Assembly (NCBI GenBank): GCA_049999765.1
Contig: JBNGIQ010008477.1
Span: 31,030-55,161 of the forward strand
DNA from: Phaeoceros laevis
Lineage: Eukaryota; Anthocerotophyta; Anthocerotopsida; Notothyladales
Length of the DNA: 24,132 bases
Reading direction: 5' to 3'
Part shown: piece by piece, positions 10,822-19,010 of the stretch
How the letters are laid out: every line of letters starts with the position of its first letter
How positions within the stretch are numbered: position 1 is the first letter of the stretch
Translations under genes and position numbers: made by a program
The notes under the pieces: generated by a model
Seen by the model: only the letters and a program-made list of their open reading frames with translations
The model's database searches: none
Told to the model about the DNA's origin: nothing

Positions 10822-11544
10822 TACCCCGGTGGAGCTCACGTACTGCAGCTGTGTACACTACTAGGTGGGATATTCTTTCTGGGCGAGCTTGGGAGCACTC
10901 GACCATAGTAGTAGTAGTAGGGGAGCTTGGCCCATTAGGTGTTAGATGACTAGAGATTGCGCAATCCGGCTGTGTTTTTTGAGCGTGGCTACGCTACTCC
11001 TATTGAGGGTCTAATTGCGAGTGATGGCACACAGCAGCAGTGAGTGGATCGGACAGGATGGTATCTTCACTCTGGCTTGTGTCAGCCGGCCGACATAGTG
11101 GCTAAGTATCGCGGAGGTCGTCTTGGCGCTTCTTGATTCCTTGACCTACCTGGCTGCGCTATCCGTCAGCTCAAGGCGGTATAGTTCCTAAGGGAGGTTG
11201 AAGTTGGCGATGGCGTGGGTGAGACCAAACAGACAGCGTCTATTGGACCTTGCTGGGGCAATCGTCATGCATGTATTGTGCCCAAGGATTAACCGTAAAC
11301 CCTGAATTCCTGAACTTAAATCTAGAGTCACCTGGCTACGGCTTCATTGGCAGGCCTACCTCCAACTTTGCCCTTGCCACAGTCTGAAGTCCTCGAGGAG
11401 TTCTTGGAAAGGCACACCGTCGGCCATTATGCATTATGAGGGCTACCCCGAGTAACCACTACCAAGTGCGTGACCAACAGCAGACTGGTGGTGGAACGGT
11501 TTCAGTTGGTGGTGGTGGAACGGTTTCAGTTGGCGGTTTATCGC
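10822..11544. other. Convergent spacer between CSN4 and PPR-A
   Basis: This holds the 3' flanks of CSN4 (+) and PPR-A (-). I recognise no gene. There is a short GTA repeat near 10905-10920 and a two-copy 24-nt repeat at 11493-11533. No similarity to the other two PPR 3' spacers is evident beyond the last few bases before the stop codon. Confidence 0.5.
11493..11533 (+). repeat. Two-copy 24-nt direct repeat
   Basis: GGAACGGTTTCAGTTGG occurs at 11493-11509 and 11517-11533, separated by TGGTGGT. It lies just beyond the PPR-A stop codon, in its 3' flank. Confidence 0.8.
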
Positions 11545-14034
11545 TCAATGTCGACCCTTACAGCTACAGGATCCTGCCTCGAATCGATGCACACGGTGTG
11601 CGTCCCGTACAACGATGTCCCTCTTTTCAACCCTTGACATAATCTCGGTAGAAGAGTGGCAGTCGCTGCACATCCGAAGGTTTTTCGTCACCAGCAGAGG
11701 TGTGCCATCAGGTGTGTTCGAGAGACCAAACGCCAAAGCCAGCTTCTCAGCATGCCCACACAGTTGATCTTCCTTCTCCTTCTCAGACACTGGCTTCAAC
11801 ACCAGCTTCGTGTGTGGTACATGGTTCCCTTCCTCCTTCAAACGTTCATTTGTGCTCCGAACCTTGCATGAAAGGTCACCCATTTCTTCCCCCACAACAA
11901 ATGTACGCACCTGCTTGTTCACCTCAATGCCTGCCACTGCAGGTTTCTTGTTAGCTCCTGCCAACTTTCTCAACCTTTCGATTCTATCTACATCCGCCCA
12001 CCTATCTGCATATGCGTACAGATTGGCCATGAGCACATATGCAGCGGCATTCTGAGGATCCAGCTCAACAAGACTTTCAAAACACCGTGTTCCCCGCTCT
12101 ATATCCCCATGACTCTTGCAGGCATTCAGCAATGACATCAACCCAACAGCATTGTTTTCACAGCCAGCTGATTTCAGCACCTTCTCCGCCTCACCTAAAT
12201 GGCCTGCCCGCCCAAGAAGATCAACCATGCACACATAATGCTCATTTGTAGGGTCGAGGCCATGCTGTTTAGCCATGGCATCAAAATACTGTCGACCCTC
12301 ACTGACCAGCCCCGCATTACTGCATGCTGCAAGAAGGCAAATAAATGTAGCGTCATCAGGCTGAATACCAGCCAGCATCATCTCTTCGAAACAAGCTGTA
12401 GCCTTGTGGCCTTCATTGTTTCTACCATACCCATTAATCATGGCATTCCATGTTACCGCATTCCTTATGGGGAGACTATCAAACACTTTGCGTGCATCTT
12501 CCAACTGGCCACATTTTGCATACATATTTACGAGACAATTGCCCAGCACTACGTTAACTTCAAGCAGTTCTCTTTTTAGGATCCCTGAATGCAGCTGCCT
12601 CCCGTGTTGTAGAGCACCAGCACTGGTACAAGCCTTCAGGAGGCATGCAAACGTAGCACTGTCTGCTAAAGTCAAGCCTTCCTGCTCCATCCTTTCATAC
12701 AATGCGAGCGCCTCGGGACCGAGACCGTGCTCAGCATACCCATTTATCATGGTATTCCATGTTACCGCATTCCTTGTGGCCAGACTGTCAAACACTTTGC
12801 GCGCATCTTCCAACTGGCCACATTTTGCATACATATTTACGAGACAAGTGCCCAGGACCACGTCGCCTTCAAGTAGTCCTCTCTCTACGATCCCTGAATG
12901 TAGCTGCCTGCCCTGCTGTAGAGCACCAGCACTTACACAAGCCTTCAAGAGGCAAGCGAACGTAACACTGTCTGCTAAAATCAGACCTTCCTGCTCCATT
13001 CTTGCATACAATGCGAGCGCCTGGGTACCGAGCCCGTGCTCAGCATACCCATGTATCATAGCAGTCCATGTTACTGCATTCCTTGTGGCCATACTGTCAA
13101 AAACCTTGCGTGCATCTTCCAATTCCCCACATTTTGCATACATGTCCACCAGGCAGGTGCAAACAAAAGAGTCAGGCTGAATGCCACTCTCCAACACATC
13201 AGCGTGCACCTGCCTGCCAGATTCCACATCTTCCGCTCTTGCACAAGCTTGCAGGGCAGCGACAAAGATGTGATTATCCGGCTCCGAACCTGACCTGCGC
13301 ATTTCATGGTACAGTTGAATGGCCTCACTAGGTTTCCCGTGTGCAGTCCGCGCAGAGATGATGGAAAACCACATGAAGACATCTGGTTTGGGCACCCTTT
13401 TGAACACCTCCATTGCCTCCTGTAACCGGCCCTGACATGTATACATGCGCAGGAGATGGTTTCCCAAAAATGCATCGGATCCGTACCCAAGCTTGACAGT
13501 AAGATCATCAAGTCGTCGCCCCAGCACCAGATTTTTCTCAGCCCCACATCTCCGGATGACTCTGTAGAGCAGCGAGGAGGAGACACGAGATCGTGTTTCC
13601 GCCAAGACGGTCAAAGACTCAACTGCTCGACTTAGCTGCCCATTCTCACAAAGTTGTTCGATTACAGCCTGAGATGTTCTGTGCCCTTGGCACTCTGGCA
13701 CAGTCCGACCGGCAGCATTATGATGCAACAAGGGATTGAATGGAGGCTCAGCAGACCGTCCAACCCGCCTGTCCAAGACAGCCAGCTGCGCATCCACCCA
13801 GTCAGGCTTGTACAAGTTGTTCAGCCATAGGGGCTCCTTGGACTCCTTGTGCCTGAAGTCGGGAGAGCGGGCGCTCTTCTTGTTCGTCCTGCAGTCCCAC
13901 CACAATGTGGGGTCCAAGAAATACTTCTTCCACAACAACAACTCTTGCCGCTCTACGGCAGTGCTATTGCCCGGTATGCCTGACTTGGCTGCTGTGTGAA
14001 TCCATTGCCTCAGAGGCACGCTCCAGCTCCTCAT
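11545..14034 (-). CDS. PPR-A: PDF-like / PLS-class PPR / DYW:KP-like RNA-editing factor
   Basis: This is an intronless 829-aa frame from the ATG at 14034. Family members bind organelle transcripts through PPR arrays and edit them with the DYW domain. Residues 1-20 are basic and amphipathic (MRSWSVPLRQWIHTAAKSG), which fits organelle import. Residues about 33-84 resemble the OSB-type PDF motif (LWWDCR, then PDFRHK, LWL and WV). PLS repeats occupy about 154-630 and contain a 103-residue P-L-S unit repeated three times. E1/E2 motifs and the DYW domain follow. The usual PG box is replaced by KKPAVAGIEV. Active-site HAE is at 761-763, the CxxCH zinc motif CSDCH starts at 789, and the protein ends KGRH rather than DYW. 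The ATG homologous to the PPR-B/C start (14083) is in a different frame that stops at 13964, so the N-terminus has been rebuilt. Organelle targeting and editing direction are inferred. Confidence 0.92.
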   Translation of the reverse strand: MRSWSVPLRQWIHTAAKSGIPGNSTAVERQELLLWKKYFLDPTLWWDCRTNKKSARSPDFRHKESKEPLWLNNLYKPDWVDAQLAVLDRRVGRSAEPPFNPLLHHNAAGRTVPECQGHRTSQAVIEQLCENGQLSRAVESLTVLAETRSRVSSSLLYRVIRRCGAEKNLVLGRRLDDLTVKLGYGSDAFLGNHLLRMYTCQGRLQEAMEVFKRVPKPDVFMWFSIISARTAHGKPSEAIQLYHEMRRSGSEPDNHIFVAALQACARAEDVESGRQVHADVLESGIQPDSFVCTCLVDMYAKCGELEDARKVFDSMATRNAVTWTAMIHGYAEHGLGTQALALYARMEQEGLILADSVTFACLLKACVSAGALQQGRQLHSGIVERGLLEGDVVLGTCLVNMYAKCGQLEDARKVFDSLATRNAVTWNTMINGYAEHGLGPEALALYERMEQEGLTLADSATFACLLKACTSAGALQHGRQLHSGILKRELLEVNVVLGNCLVNMYAKCGQLEDARKVFDSLPIRNAVTWNAMINGYGRNNEGHKATACFEEMMLAGIQPDDATFICLLAACSNAGLVSEGRQYFDAMAKQHGLDPTNEHYVCMVDLLGRAGHLGEAEKVLKSAGCENNAVGLMSLLNACKSHGDIERGTRCFESLVELDPQNAAAYVLMANLYAYADRWADVDRIERLRKLAGANKKPAVAGIEVNKQVRTFVVGEEMGDLSCKVRSTNERLKEEGNHVPHTKLVLKPVSEKEKEDQLCGHAEKLALAFGLSNTPDGTPLLVTKNLRMCSDCHSSTEIMSRVEKRDIVVRDAHRVHRFEAGSCSCKGRH
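11550..11945 (-). other. DYW:KP-like deaminase domain of PPR-A
   Basis: The domain runs from KKPAVAGIEV through VLKPVSEKEKEDQLCGHAEK and KNLRMCSDCHSS to HRFEAGSCSCKGRH. It keeps the HxE and CxxC zinc/catalytic residues of cytidine-deaminase-like DYW domains. The KKPA box, HAE and LVLKP block are features I associate with the DYW:KP clade linked to U-to-C editing. The same layout ends PPR-B (16035-16430) and PPR-C (19016-19415). Confidence 0.75.
12420..13340 (-). repeat. Three 309-nt internal repeats in PPR-A
   Basis: The landmark CCATGTTA recurs at 12448, 12757 and 13066, an exact period of 309 nt (103 codons, one P-L-S triplet). The same period is seen in PPR-B (16933, 17242, 17551) and PPR-C (19914, 20223, 20532). 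Confidence 0.9.
13783..13938 (-). other. PDF-like (OSB-type) motif in PPR-A
   Basis: Residues 33-84 read LLWKKYFLDPTLWWDCR, then SPDFRHKESKEPLWL and DWVDAQL. This matches the layout of the PDF motif of organellar ssDNA-binding OSB proteins (WWD.R, PDF.HK, LW, WV). The equivalent stretch in PPR-B (18265-18408) has lost PDFRHK through a small deletion. In PPR-C (21249-21398) WWD has become SWG and PDF has become SDF. Confidence 0.65.
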
Positions 14035-14083
14035 TGTTGTCCTGCCCCCCAGCTGTTGACGTCCAAAACAGCTGATGGTGCAT
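13964..14083 (-). pseudogene. Displaced ancestral N-terminal frame of PPR-A
   Basis: The ATG at 14081-14083 starts a 39-codon frame beginning MHHQLFWTSTAGG. It aligns with the PPR-B and PPR-C N-termini (MQQHWLWTPTAGG and MQHQQLWTPTAGG). It runs out of frame with the PPR body and stops at 13964-13966. If transcribed, it would act as an overlapping upstream ORF. Confidence 0.7.
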
Positions 14084-14150
14084 CCGTTGGTGGTGCGCAA
14101 TTGTATGTGGAGCAATTGCAGGGTTTTTCAGCAATAGCAGTCCAGCGGGC

Positions 14151-14222
14151 ATGCCCACCAGCTGTTTGGCATCAACACTGTTGATGCCGCATCGCGTTAG
14201 TGGTGCGCGCAAGGATGGTAGC
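14151..14222 (-). pseudogene. Second, decayed copy of a PPR 5' end upstream of PPR-A
   Basis: On the minus strand, an ATG at 14192 begins ATGCGGCATCAACAGTGTTG and leads into an AACAGCTGGTGGG stretch. This matches the PPR-C start region (ATG at 21578) and its flanking sequence, but the frame closes after six codons. The real 5' region of PPR-A lies just below, at 14041-14130, so this is an extra partial duplicate. Confidence 0.65.
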
Positions 14223-14559
14223 CTCGTCGCGGCCGCCGCTCATGATTTTCCGACTGCCGGAGTCGGAGCCGGAGGCAGCCGGACTGCTAGGTCGAAACAG
14301 ATCCAGAAACCTTTTCGTGCCTTGAATTCGCATGTTCGATCCTACCTGATATGACCAACTGCCAAGTGTTCACAGAACCTTGACGTGCAGCCGTCCAGAA
14401 AAAATTGCAACCATGCCACTTGTGGGATTACACGCAGAAATGTGCCAGATAGCCCCAACATTTTAGGGCAGGTAGTGGCATAATCTAATTCAAGGCCCGT
14501 TCTAACAGATGCAGATTCTGAGCAACAACTTCAGCAAGAGGTTTATCAGTTGCAATGAA

Positions 14560-14863
14560 CCTGTGATGCTCCCAACTCATCGTGCTCTCAGGCCTCGGCA
14601 ACTTCGGATGGTAGAATACGCACGTCTTGATGTGTGCGTTTGCGCCCTGGGAATGATACCCTCCTCTGGTTTGCTGGTGGATTGGATCAGAAGTGAATGG
14701 ATTCAGCCAGGCGTTGCAGTACTTGATGTTGGCACAATTCGACCCATCACGAAGTGCAGACTACAGGCTGGTGGCTTTTGAAGGGGCCAGAGAAAATGCA
14801 GGACAGACAACTCCTGTCCCCGGTGGGGTTGGCCTGTTAAGAAACACACTGAATGCAGCAATC
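14560..14863 (+). pseudogene. Fragment of FolD-type methylene-THF dehydrogenase/cyclohydrolase
   Basis: Three blocks in FolD order are spread over two plus-strand frames. EWIQPGVAVLDVGT (14697-14738) corresponds to the family's WIKPGAVVIDVGT. DPSRSADYRLV (about 14743-14775) corresponds to DPTRKSGYRLV. FEGARENAGQTTPVPGGVG (14778-14834) contains the ITPVPGGVG signature and is followed by LLRNTLNAA. A frameshift lies near 14740, part of the GDVDF block is missing, and the PMTVAM residues after the glycine signature are deleted. The N-terminal catalytic half is absent. FolD makes 10-formyl-THF for one-carbon metabolism, but this copy cannot be functional. AATAAA at 14918 could be its original polyadenylation signal. 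Confidence 0.75.
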
Positions 14864-14973
14864 CCATCAGCTTCCACATAACATCCATCACTGGTCACAG
14901 GCTTGACCGCAAAGGAAAATAAACAGAATCACCAGCGGCCGAGCACAGAAGTGATACATAAGTGACACAGAAG

Positions 14974-15038
14974 TATATGTTAATTAACCGGCCGCTTCGT
15001 TATACGGCCTGCGGCCGTGAAATATATGTTAACCGGCC
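14974..15038 (+). repeat. Direct repeat differing by one TTAA
   Basis: TATATGTTAATTAACCGGCC at 14974-14993 and TATATGTTAACCGGCC at 15023-15038 differ only by a TTAA insertion. Between them, GC-rich CGGCCG motifs form short inverted repeats. The origin is unknown. Confidence 0.7.
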
Positions 15039-15895
15039 CATCGAATCTCGCTCGAACGGTGGGTTCTGAAGTACAATCTTAGGTCTCGTAATTTTGAGGT
15101 CACCGAGCTGTCGGGATGTACACACTCCAGAATAAATCCTTCATTCCTCAACCAGTCAACCAGTCCGGCACAGTACTCCAACCTGTAATGGGCGATCCGG
15201 CGAGGGGCAAGTGATGTCAAGAGCAAATTCGAGGCAATGAAAGCGGCAGCGCCACCAAGGCACGGTCCCAGAATAGGAGGAGGGAGGGGGCCATGGCTGC
15301 TGGAAGGGAAAGGTGGGGCCGCTGAAGTAGGTTGAGGACCAACTTGTTCAAAAGGAATGCAACATAGTGGTATATCGGCATATACTGCTGGTCTGTTTCC
15401 TCTGAAAAAAAGAGCAGCCACCTGCAAAGGTAGGTGGCAATGTTCACCACCACAGGACCTCCTCAATTTTGTCATTCTGCACCATCCGTAACTGAGATGG
15501 AGTTGGCGAAAACTTACCACTCCAAGCAGGTTCCCTACAGTTGTGAAGCCAATAGGATCTCTTCTATAGGATTTCCTGTTGTTTGTAAAGCAGCCAGGCT
15601 GCTGCAGCGACATCCAGGCCAGTAGCCAGTCACTGCTGCACCATCCTGAACCTGTCAAGATCAGTATCTGGAGAAGAAAAACAGACATCTTTGTTGTCTG
15701 ATCAAACTGTAAACCAAAGTTTGGTATAATTTCGTGCATCCTAGCACAAATCAACGAATGAAATACTGTACCTCCATCAATACTGCGATCAATGTTGGAT
15801 CATGACCGCACCACACGAAATCCTTCACTGTTAATAAATTCTGGCACTGTTCCTTTGCGCAAAGCACTCATCCAAACGAGTGACGCTCCTGCATT
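15029..15895 (-). pseudogene. Unrecognised spliced gene or gene relic
   Basis: I do not recognise this family. On the minus strand two canonical introns, 15771-15668 (GTACAG...TTCTCCAG) and 15517-15422 (GTAAGT...CTTTGCAG), join exons with no stop codon in phase 0. The middle exon 15518-15667 is exactly 50 codons. The joined product would contain WCGHDPTLIAVLME, RRDPIGFTTVGNLLGV, VAALFFRGNRPAVYADIPL, then a Pro/Ser-rich stretch and a hydrophobic segment (GGAAAFIASNLLL), with a stop at 15029-15031. No in-frame ATG is seen before the first exon, and alternative frames there read as protein-like too, which suggests frameshifts. It could be a 5'-truncated gene or a relic. Part of it is repeated at 18781-18990 with frame breaks. 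Confidence 0.35.
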
Positions 15896-16029
15896 GATCC
15901 ATTTAGCGTAAGATAAAACAGCCATAGCCACTGCTCAAGTTTGCAATGCATGTAGATATATCTGAATATGGCTTACTAAATGATGATGGATGAGGTGAAA
16001 CTGCTGCAGTTGGAAATTTTTCTTCTTGC

Positions 16030-18579
16030 TCAATGTCGACCTTTACAGCTACAGGACCCTGCCTCAAACCGATGCACACGGTATGCATCCCTTACAACAA
16101 TGCCCCTCTTTTCAACCCTTGACATAATCTCGGTGGAGGAGTGACAGTCCCTGCACATCCGCAGGTTTTTGGTTACCAGCAGAGGTGTGCCATCGGGAGT
16201 GTTCAAGAGACCGAAAGCCAAAGCTAGCTTCTCAGCATGCCCACACAGTTGATCTTCCTTCTCCTTCTCAGACACTGGCTTCAACACCAGCTTGGTGTCC
16301 GGTACATGGTTCCCTTCCTCCTTCAAACGTTCATATGTGCTTCGAACCTTGCATGAGGTGTCATTCCTTTCATCCCCCACAACAAATGTATGCACCTGCT
16401 TGTTCACCTCAATGCCTGCTACTGCAGGTTTCTTGTTAGCTGCTGCTGACTTTCTCAACCATTCAATTCTATCTACATCTGCCCACCTACCTGCATCTGC
16501 GTACATATTGGCCATGAGCACATATGCAGCGGCAGTCTTCGGATCCAGCTCAACAAGACTTTGAAAACACCATGTTCCCCGCTCTATGTCCCCATGACTC
16601 TTGCAGGCATTCAGCAATGACAACAACCCAACAGCATCATTTTCGCACCCAGCTGATTTCAGCATCTTCTCTGCCTCACCTAAATGGCCTGCACGCCCAA
16701 GAAGATCAACCATGCATACATAATGCTCAGTTGTTGGGTTGAGGCCATGTTGTTTGACCATAGCATCAAAATACTGTCGACCCGTACTGACCAGGCCCGC
16801 ATGACTGCATGCTACAAGAAGGCAAGTAAAAGTCGCGTAATTAGGCTGAATGCCAGCAATCATCATATCTTCGAAACAGGCTGTAGCTTTGTGGCCCTCA
16901 TTATTTGTACCATACCCATTTATCATGGCAGTCCATGTTACCGCATCCCTTGTGGACAGACTGTCAAACACTTTGAGTGCATCTTCTAACTCGCCGCATT
17001 TTGCATACATATTTACGAGACAAGTACCCAGTACTATGTCATCATCAAGCAGTTCTCTTTGTAGAATCACTGAATGCAGCTGCCTACCCTGCTGTAGAGC
17101 ACCAGCACTTGTACAAGCCTTCAGGAGGCAAGCAAACGTAAAACGGTCAGCTAAAATCAGGCCCTCCTGCTCCATCCTTGCATACAATGTGAGCGCCTGG
17201 GGACCGAGCCCCTGCTCAGCATACCCATTTATCATGGCAGTCCATGTTACCGCATCCCTTGTGGATAGACTGTCAAAGACTTCGCGTGCATCTTCCAACT
17301 GGCCACATTTTGCATACATGTTTACGAGACAAGTGCCCAGTACCGTGTCACCTTCAAGCAGTTCTCTTTTTACGATCCCTGAATGCAGCTGCTTGCCCTG
17401 TTGTAGAGCACCAGCACTAGCACAAGCTTTCAGGAGGCAAACATACGTAACACGGTCTGCTAAAATCAGGCCTTCCTGCTCCATCCTTGCATACAATGTG
17501 AGCGCCTGGGGACCGAGCCCATGCTCAACATACCCAGCAATCATGGCATTCCATGTTACCGCATTCCTTGTGGCCAGACTGTCAAAAATTCTGCGTGCAT
17601 CTTCCAATTCCCCACATTTTGCATACATGTCCACCAGGCAGTTACAAACAAAAGGGTCGTTCTGAATGCCACTCTCCAAGACATCAGCGTGTACCTGCCT
17701 GCCAGATTGCAGATCTTCCGCTCTTGCACAAGCTTGCAGAGCAGCGACAAAAATGTGACCGTTCGGCTCCAAACCTGAATTTCGCATCTCATTGTACAGC
17801 TGAATGGCATGATTAGGTTTCCCCTGTTGAGCATGTGCAGATATGATGGAAAACCACATGAAGACATCAGGTTTGGCCACCCCTTTGAACACCTGCATTG
17901 CCTCCTGTAACCGGCCTTGACATGCATACATGCGCAAGAGATGATTGCCCAGAAATGCATTCGATTCGTACCCAAGTTTGATAGTTAGATCACGAAGTCG
18001 ACGCGCCAGCACCAGATTTTTTTCAGCCCCGCATCTCCGGATGACTCTGTACAGGAGAGACGTGGACACACGAAATTGTGTCTCCGCCAACACGATCAAA
18101 GCCTCAACTGCTCGACTTAGCTGCCCATTCTCACAAAGTTCGATTGCAGCCTGAGCCGTACCGTACCCTTGGCAATCTGGAACTGTTAGAGCGGCAGCAT
18201 TATGATGCAACAAGGGGTGGGAAGGAGGCTGAGCAGACCATGCAACCCGCTTGTCCAAGACAGCCAGCTGCGCATCTGCCCAACCGAGCTTGTAGAAATT
18301 GTTCAGCCATAGGGACTCCGTGAACTCCTTGTCGGAAGGGCGGGCTTTATTCTTGTCCGTCCTGCAGTCCCACCACAACGTGGGGTCCAAGAAATACTGC
18401 CTCCACAACAACTCTTGCCGCTCGACTGCGCTGCTGTTGTGTAGCTTGGCAGCTGCACAACTGTAAGGCACGAATGTGCCGCTTGTGTACATCCATGGCC
18501 TAGAGGCCACATTCAAACGCCAAGCAAGGGTGTGGGTCTGCCCACCAGCTGTTGGCGTCCAAAGCCAGTGCTGTTGCAT
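16030..18579 (-). CDS. PPR-B: PLS-class PPR / DYW:KP-like RNA-editing factor
   Basis: This is an intronless 849-aa frame from the ATG at 18579, with the same start context as PPR-C. Order: an N-terminal region with LWWDCRTDKNKARPSD, where the PDF-like motif has lost about three residues including PDF; PLS repeats at about 174-649 with three 103-residue units; E1/E2; then the DYW domain with KKPAVAGIEV, HAE at 781-783, CRDCH starting at 809, and the -KGRH terminus. It is the array member closest to PPR-C. The start codon lies only 431 bp from the PPR-C stop, so its promoter must be in that short spacer. One local change near the terminus reads RGIVVRD where the paralogs have RDIVVRD. The role in organellar RNA editing is inferred from the family. 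Confidence 0.92.
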   Translation of the reverse strand: MQQHWLWTPTAGGQTHTLAWRLNVASRPWMYTSGTFVPYSCAAAKLHNSSAVERQELLWRQYFLDPTLWWDCRTDKNKARPSDKEFTESLWLNNFYKLGWADAQLAVLDKRVAWSAQPPSHPLLHHNAAALTVPDCQGYGTAQAAIELCENGQLSRAVEALIVLAETQFRVSTSLLYRVIRRCGAEKNLVLARRLRDLTIKLGYESNAFLGNHLLRMYACQGRLQEAMQVFKGVAKPDVFMWFSIISAHAQQGKPNHAIQLYNEMRNSGLEPNGHIFVAALQACARAEDLQSGRQVHADVLESGIQNDPFVCNCLVDMYAKCGELEDARRIFDSLATRNAVTWNAMIAGYVEHGLGPQALTLYARMEQEGLILADRVTYVCLLKACASAGALQQGKQLHSGIVKRELLEGDTVLGTCLVNMYAKCGQLEDAREVFDSLSTRDAVTWTAMINGYAEQGLGPQALTLYARMEQEGLILADRFTFACLLKACTSAGALQQGRQLHSVILQRELLDDDIVLGTCLVNMYAKCGELEDALKVFDSLSTRDAVTWTAMINGYGTNNEGHKATACFEDMMIAGIQPNYATFTCLLVACSHAGLVSTGRQYFDAMVKQHGLNPTTEHYVCMVDLLGRAGHLGEAEKMLKSAGCENDAVGLLSLLNACKSHGDIERGTWCFQSLVELDPKTAAAYVLMANMYADAGRWADVDRIEWLRKSAAANKKPAVAGIEVNKQVHTFVVGDERNDTSCKVRSTYERLKEEGNHVPDTKLVLKPVSEKEKEDQLCGHAEKLALAFGLLNTPDGTPLLVTKNLRMCRDCHSSTEIMSRVEKRGIVVRDAYRVHRFEAGSCSCKGRH

Positions 18580-19010
18580 CCGCGGTGGGGCGCAATTGCA
18601 GGTTGACCAAAGATGGTAGCTTGCGAACCCGCAAGTCTGGCCGAAAGAAGTAAGCGCCGTTGGTTGAACATTCTTCGGACCAATTTGTTACAGCTGGATT
18701 GGTGCTACGAAGACGCGCGGCTCAATGCATTCGGGCTGGTTGCACATGGTGGAACGCTCCTCAGCCAGTCTTGTGCTGTGCGATCCGGTGAGCGGCAAGT
18801 GATGTCGAGGGCAGATTTCAGGCAGTGAAATCGGCAGCCGCCACGGAGGGTGTAGGCACGGTCCCAGGGTAGGTTGCACGAGGGAGGGAAAGGGACAGGG
18901 CCGGTAGGGGACGGAGGGACCGGTCAAGTAGACTGGCGCCGAACTTGTTCGAAAGGAGTGCAATACGGTGGAAAATCGGTACTCCTGCAGTTCGCTTTTT
19001 TTCTTCTTGC
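18580..19010. other. PPR-B upstream region and PPR-C 3' spacer, with relic copy
   Basis: 18580-18700 matches the sequence upstream of PPR-C (21579-21700), so the duplication reaches beyond the coding frame. 18781-18990 matches part of the unrecognised spliced relic (15188-15393). Shared blocks include GGCAAGTGATGTC, GGCACGGTCCCAG and AACTTGTTC.AAAGGA. The copy here has frame breaks. Confidence 0.6.

Noticed and set aside
12404-13180. Plus-strand frame of 258 aa antisense to PPR-A (similar frames of 271 and 213 aa over PPR-B and PPR-C)
   Set aside because: The 309-nt repeat length is a multiple of three, so an antisense frame that is open in one unit stays open in all of them. These are shadows of the PPR repeats.
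14703-14891. 62-aa minus-strand frame over the FolD fragment
   Set aside because: It is antisense to a clear FolD protein match, with no similarity of its own.
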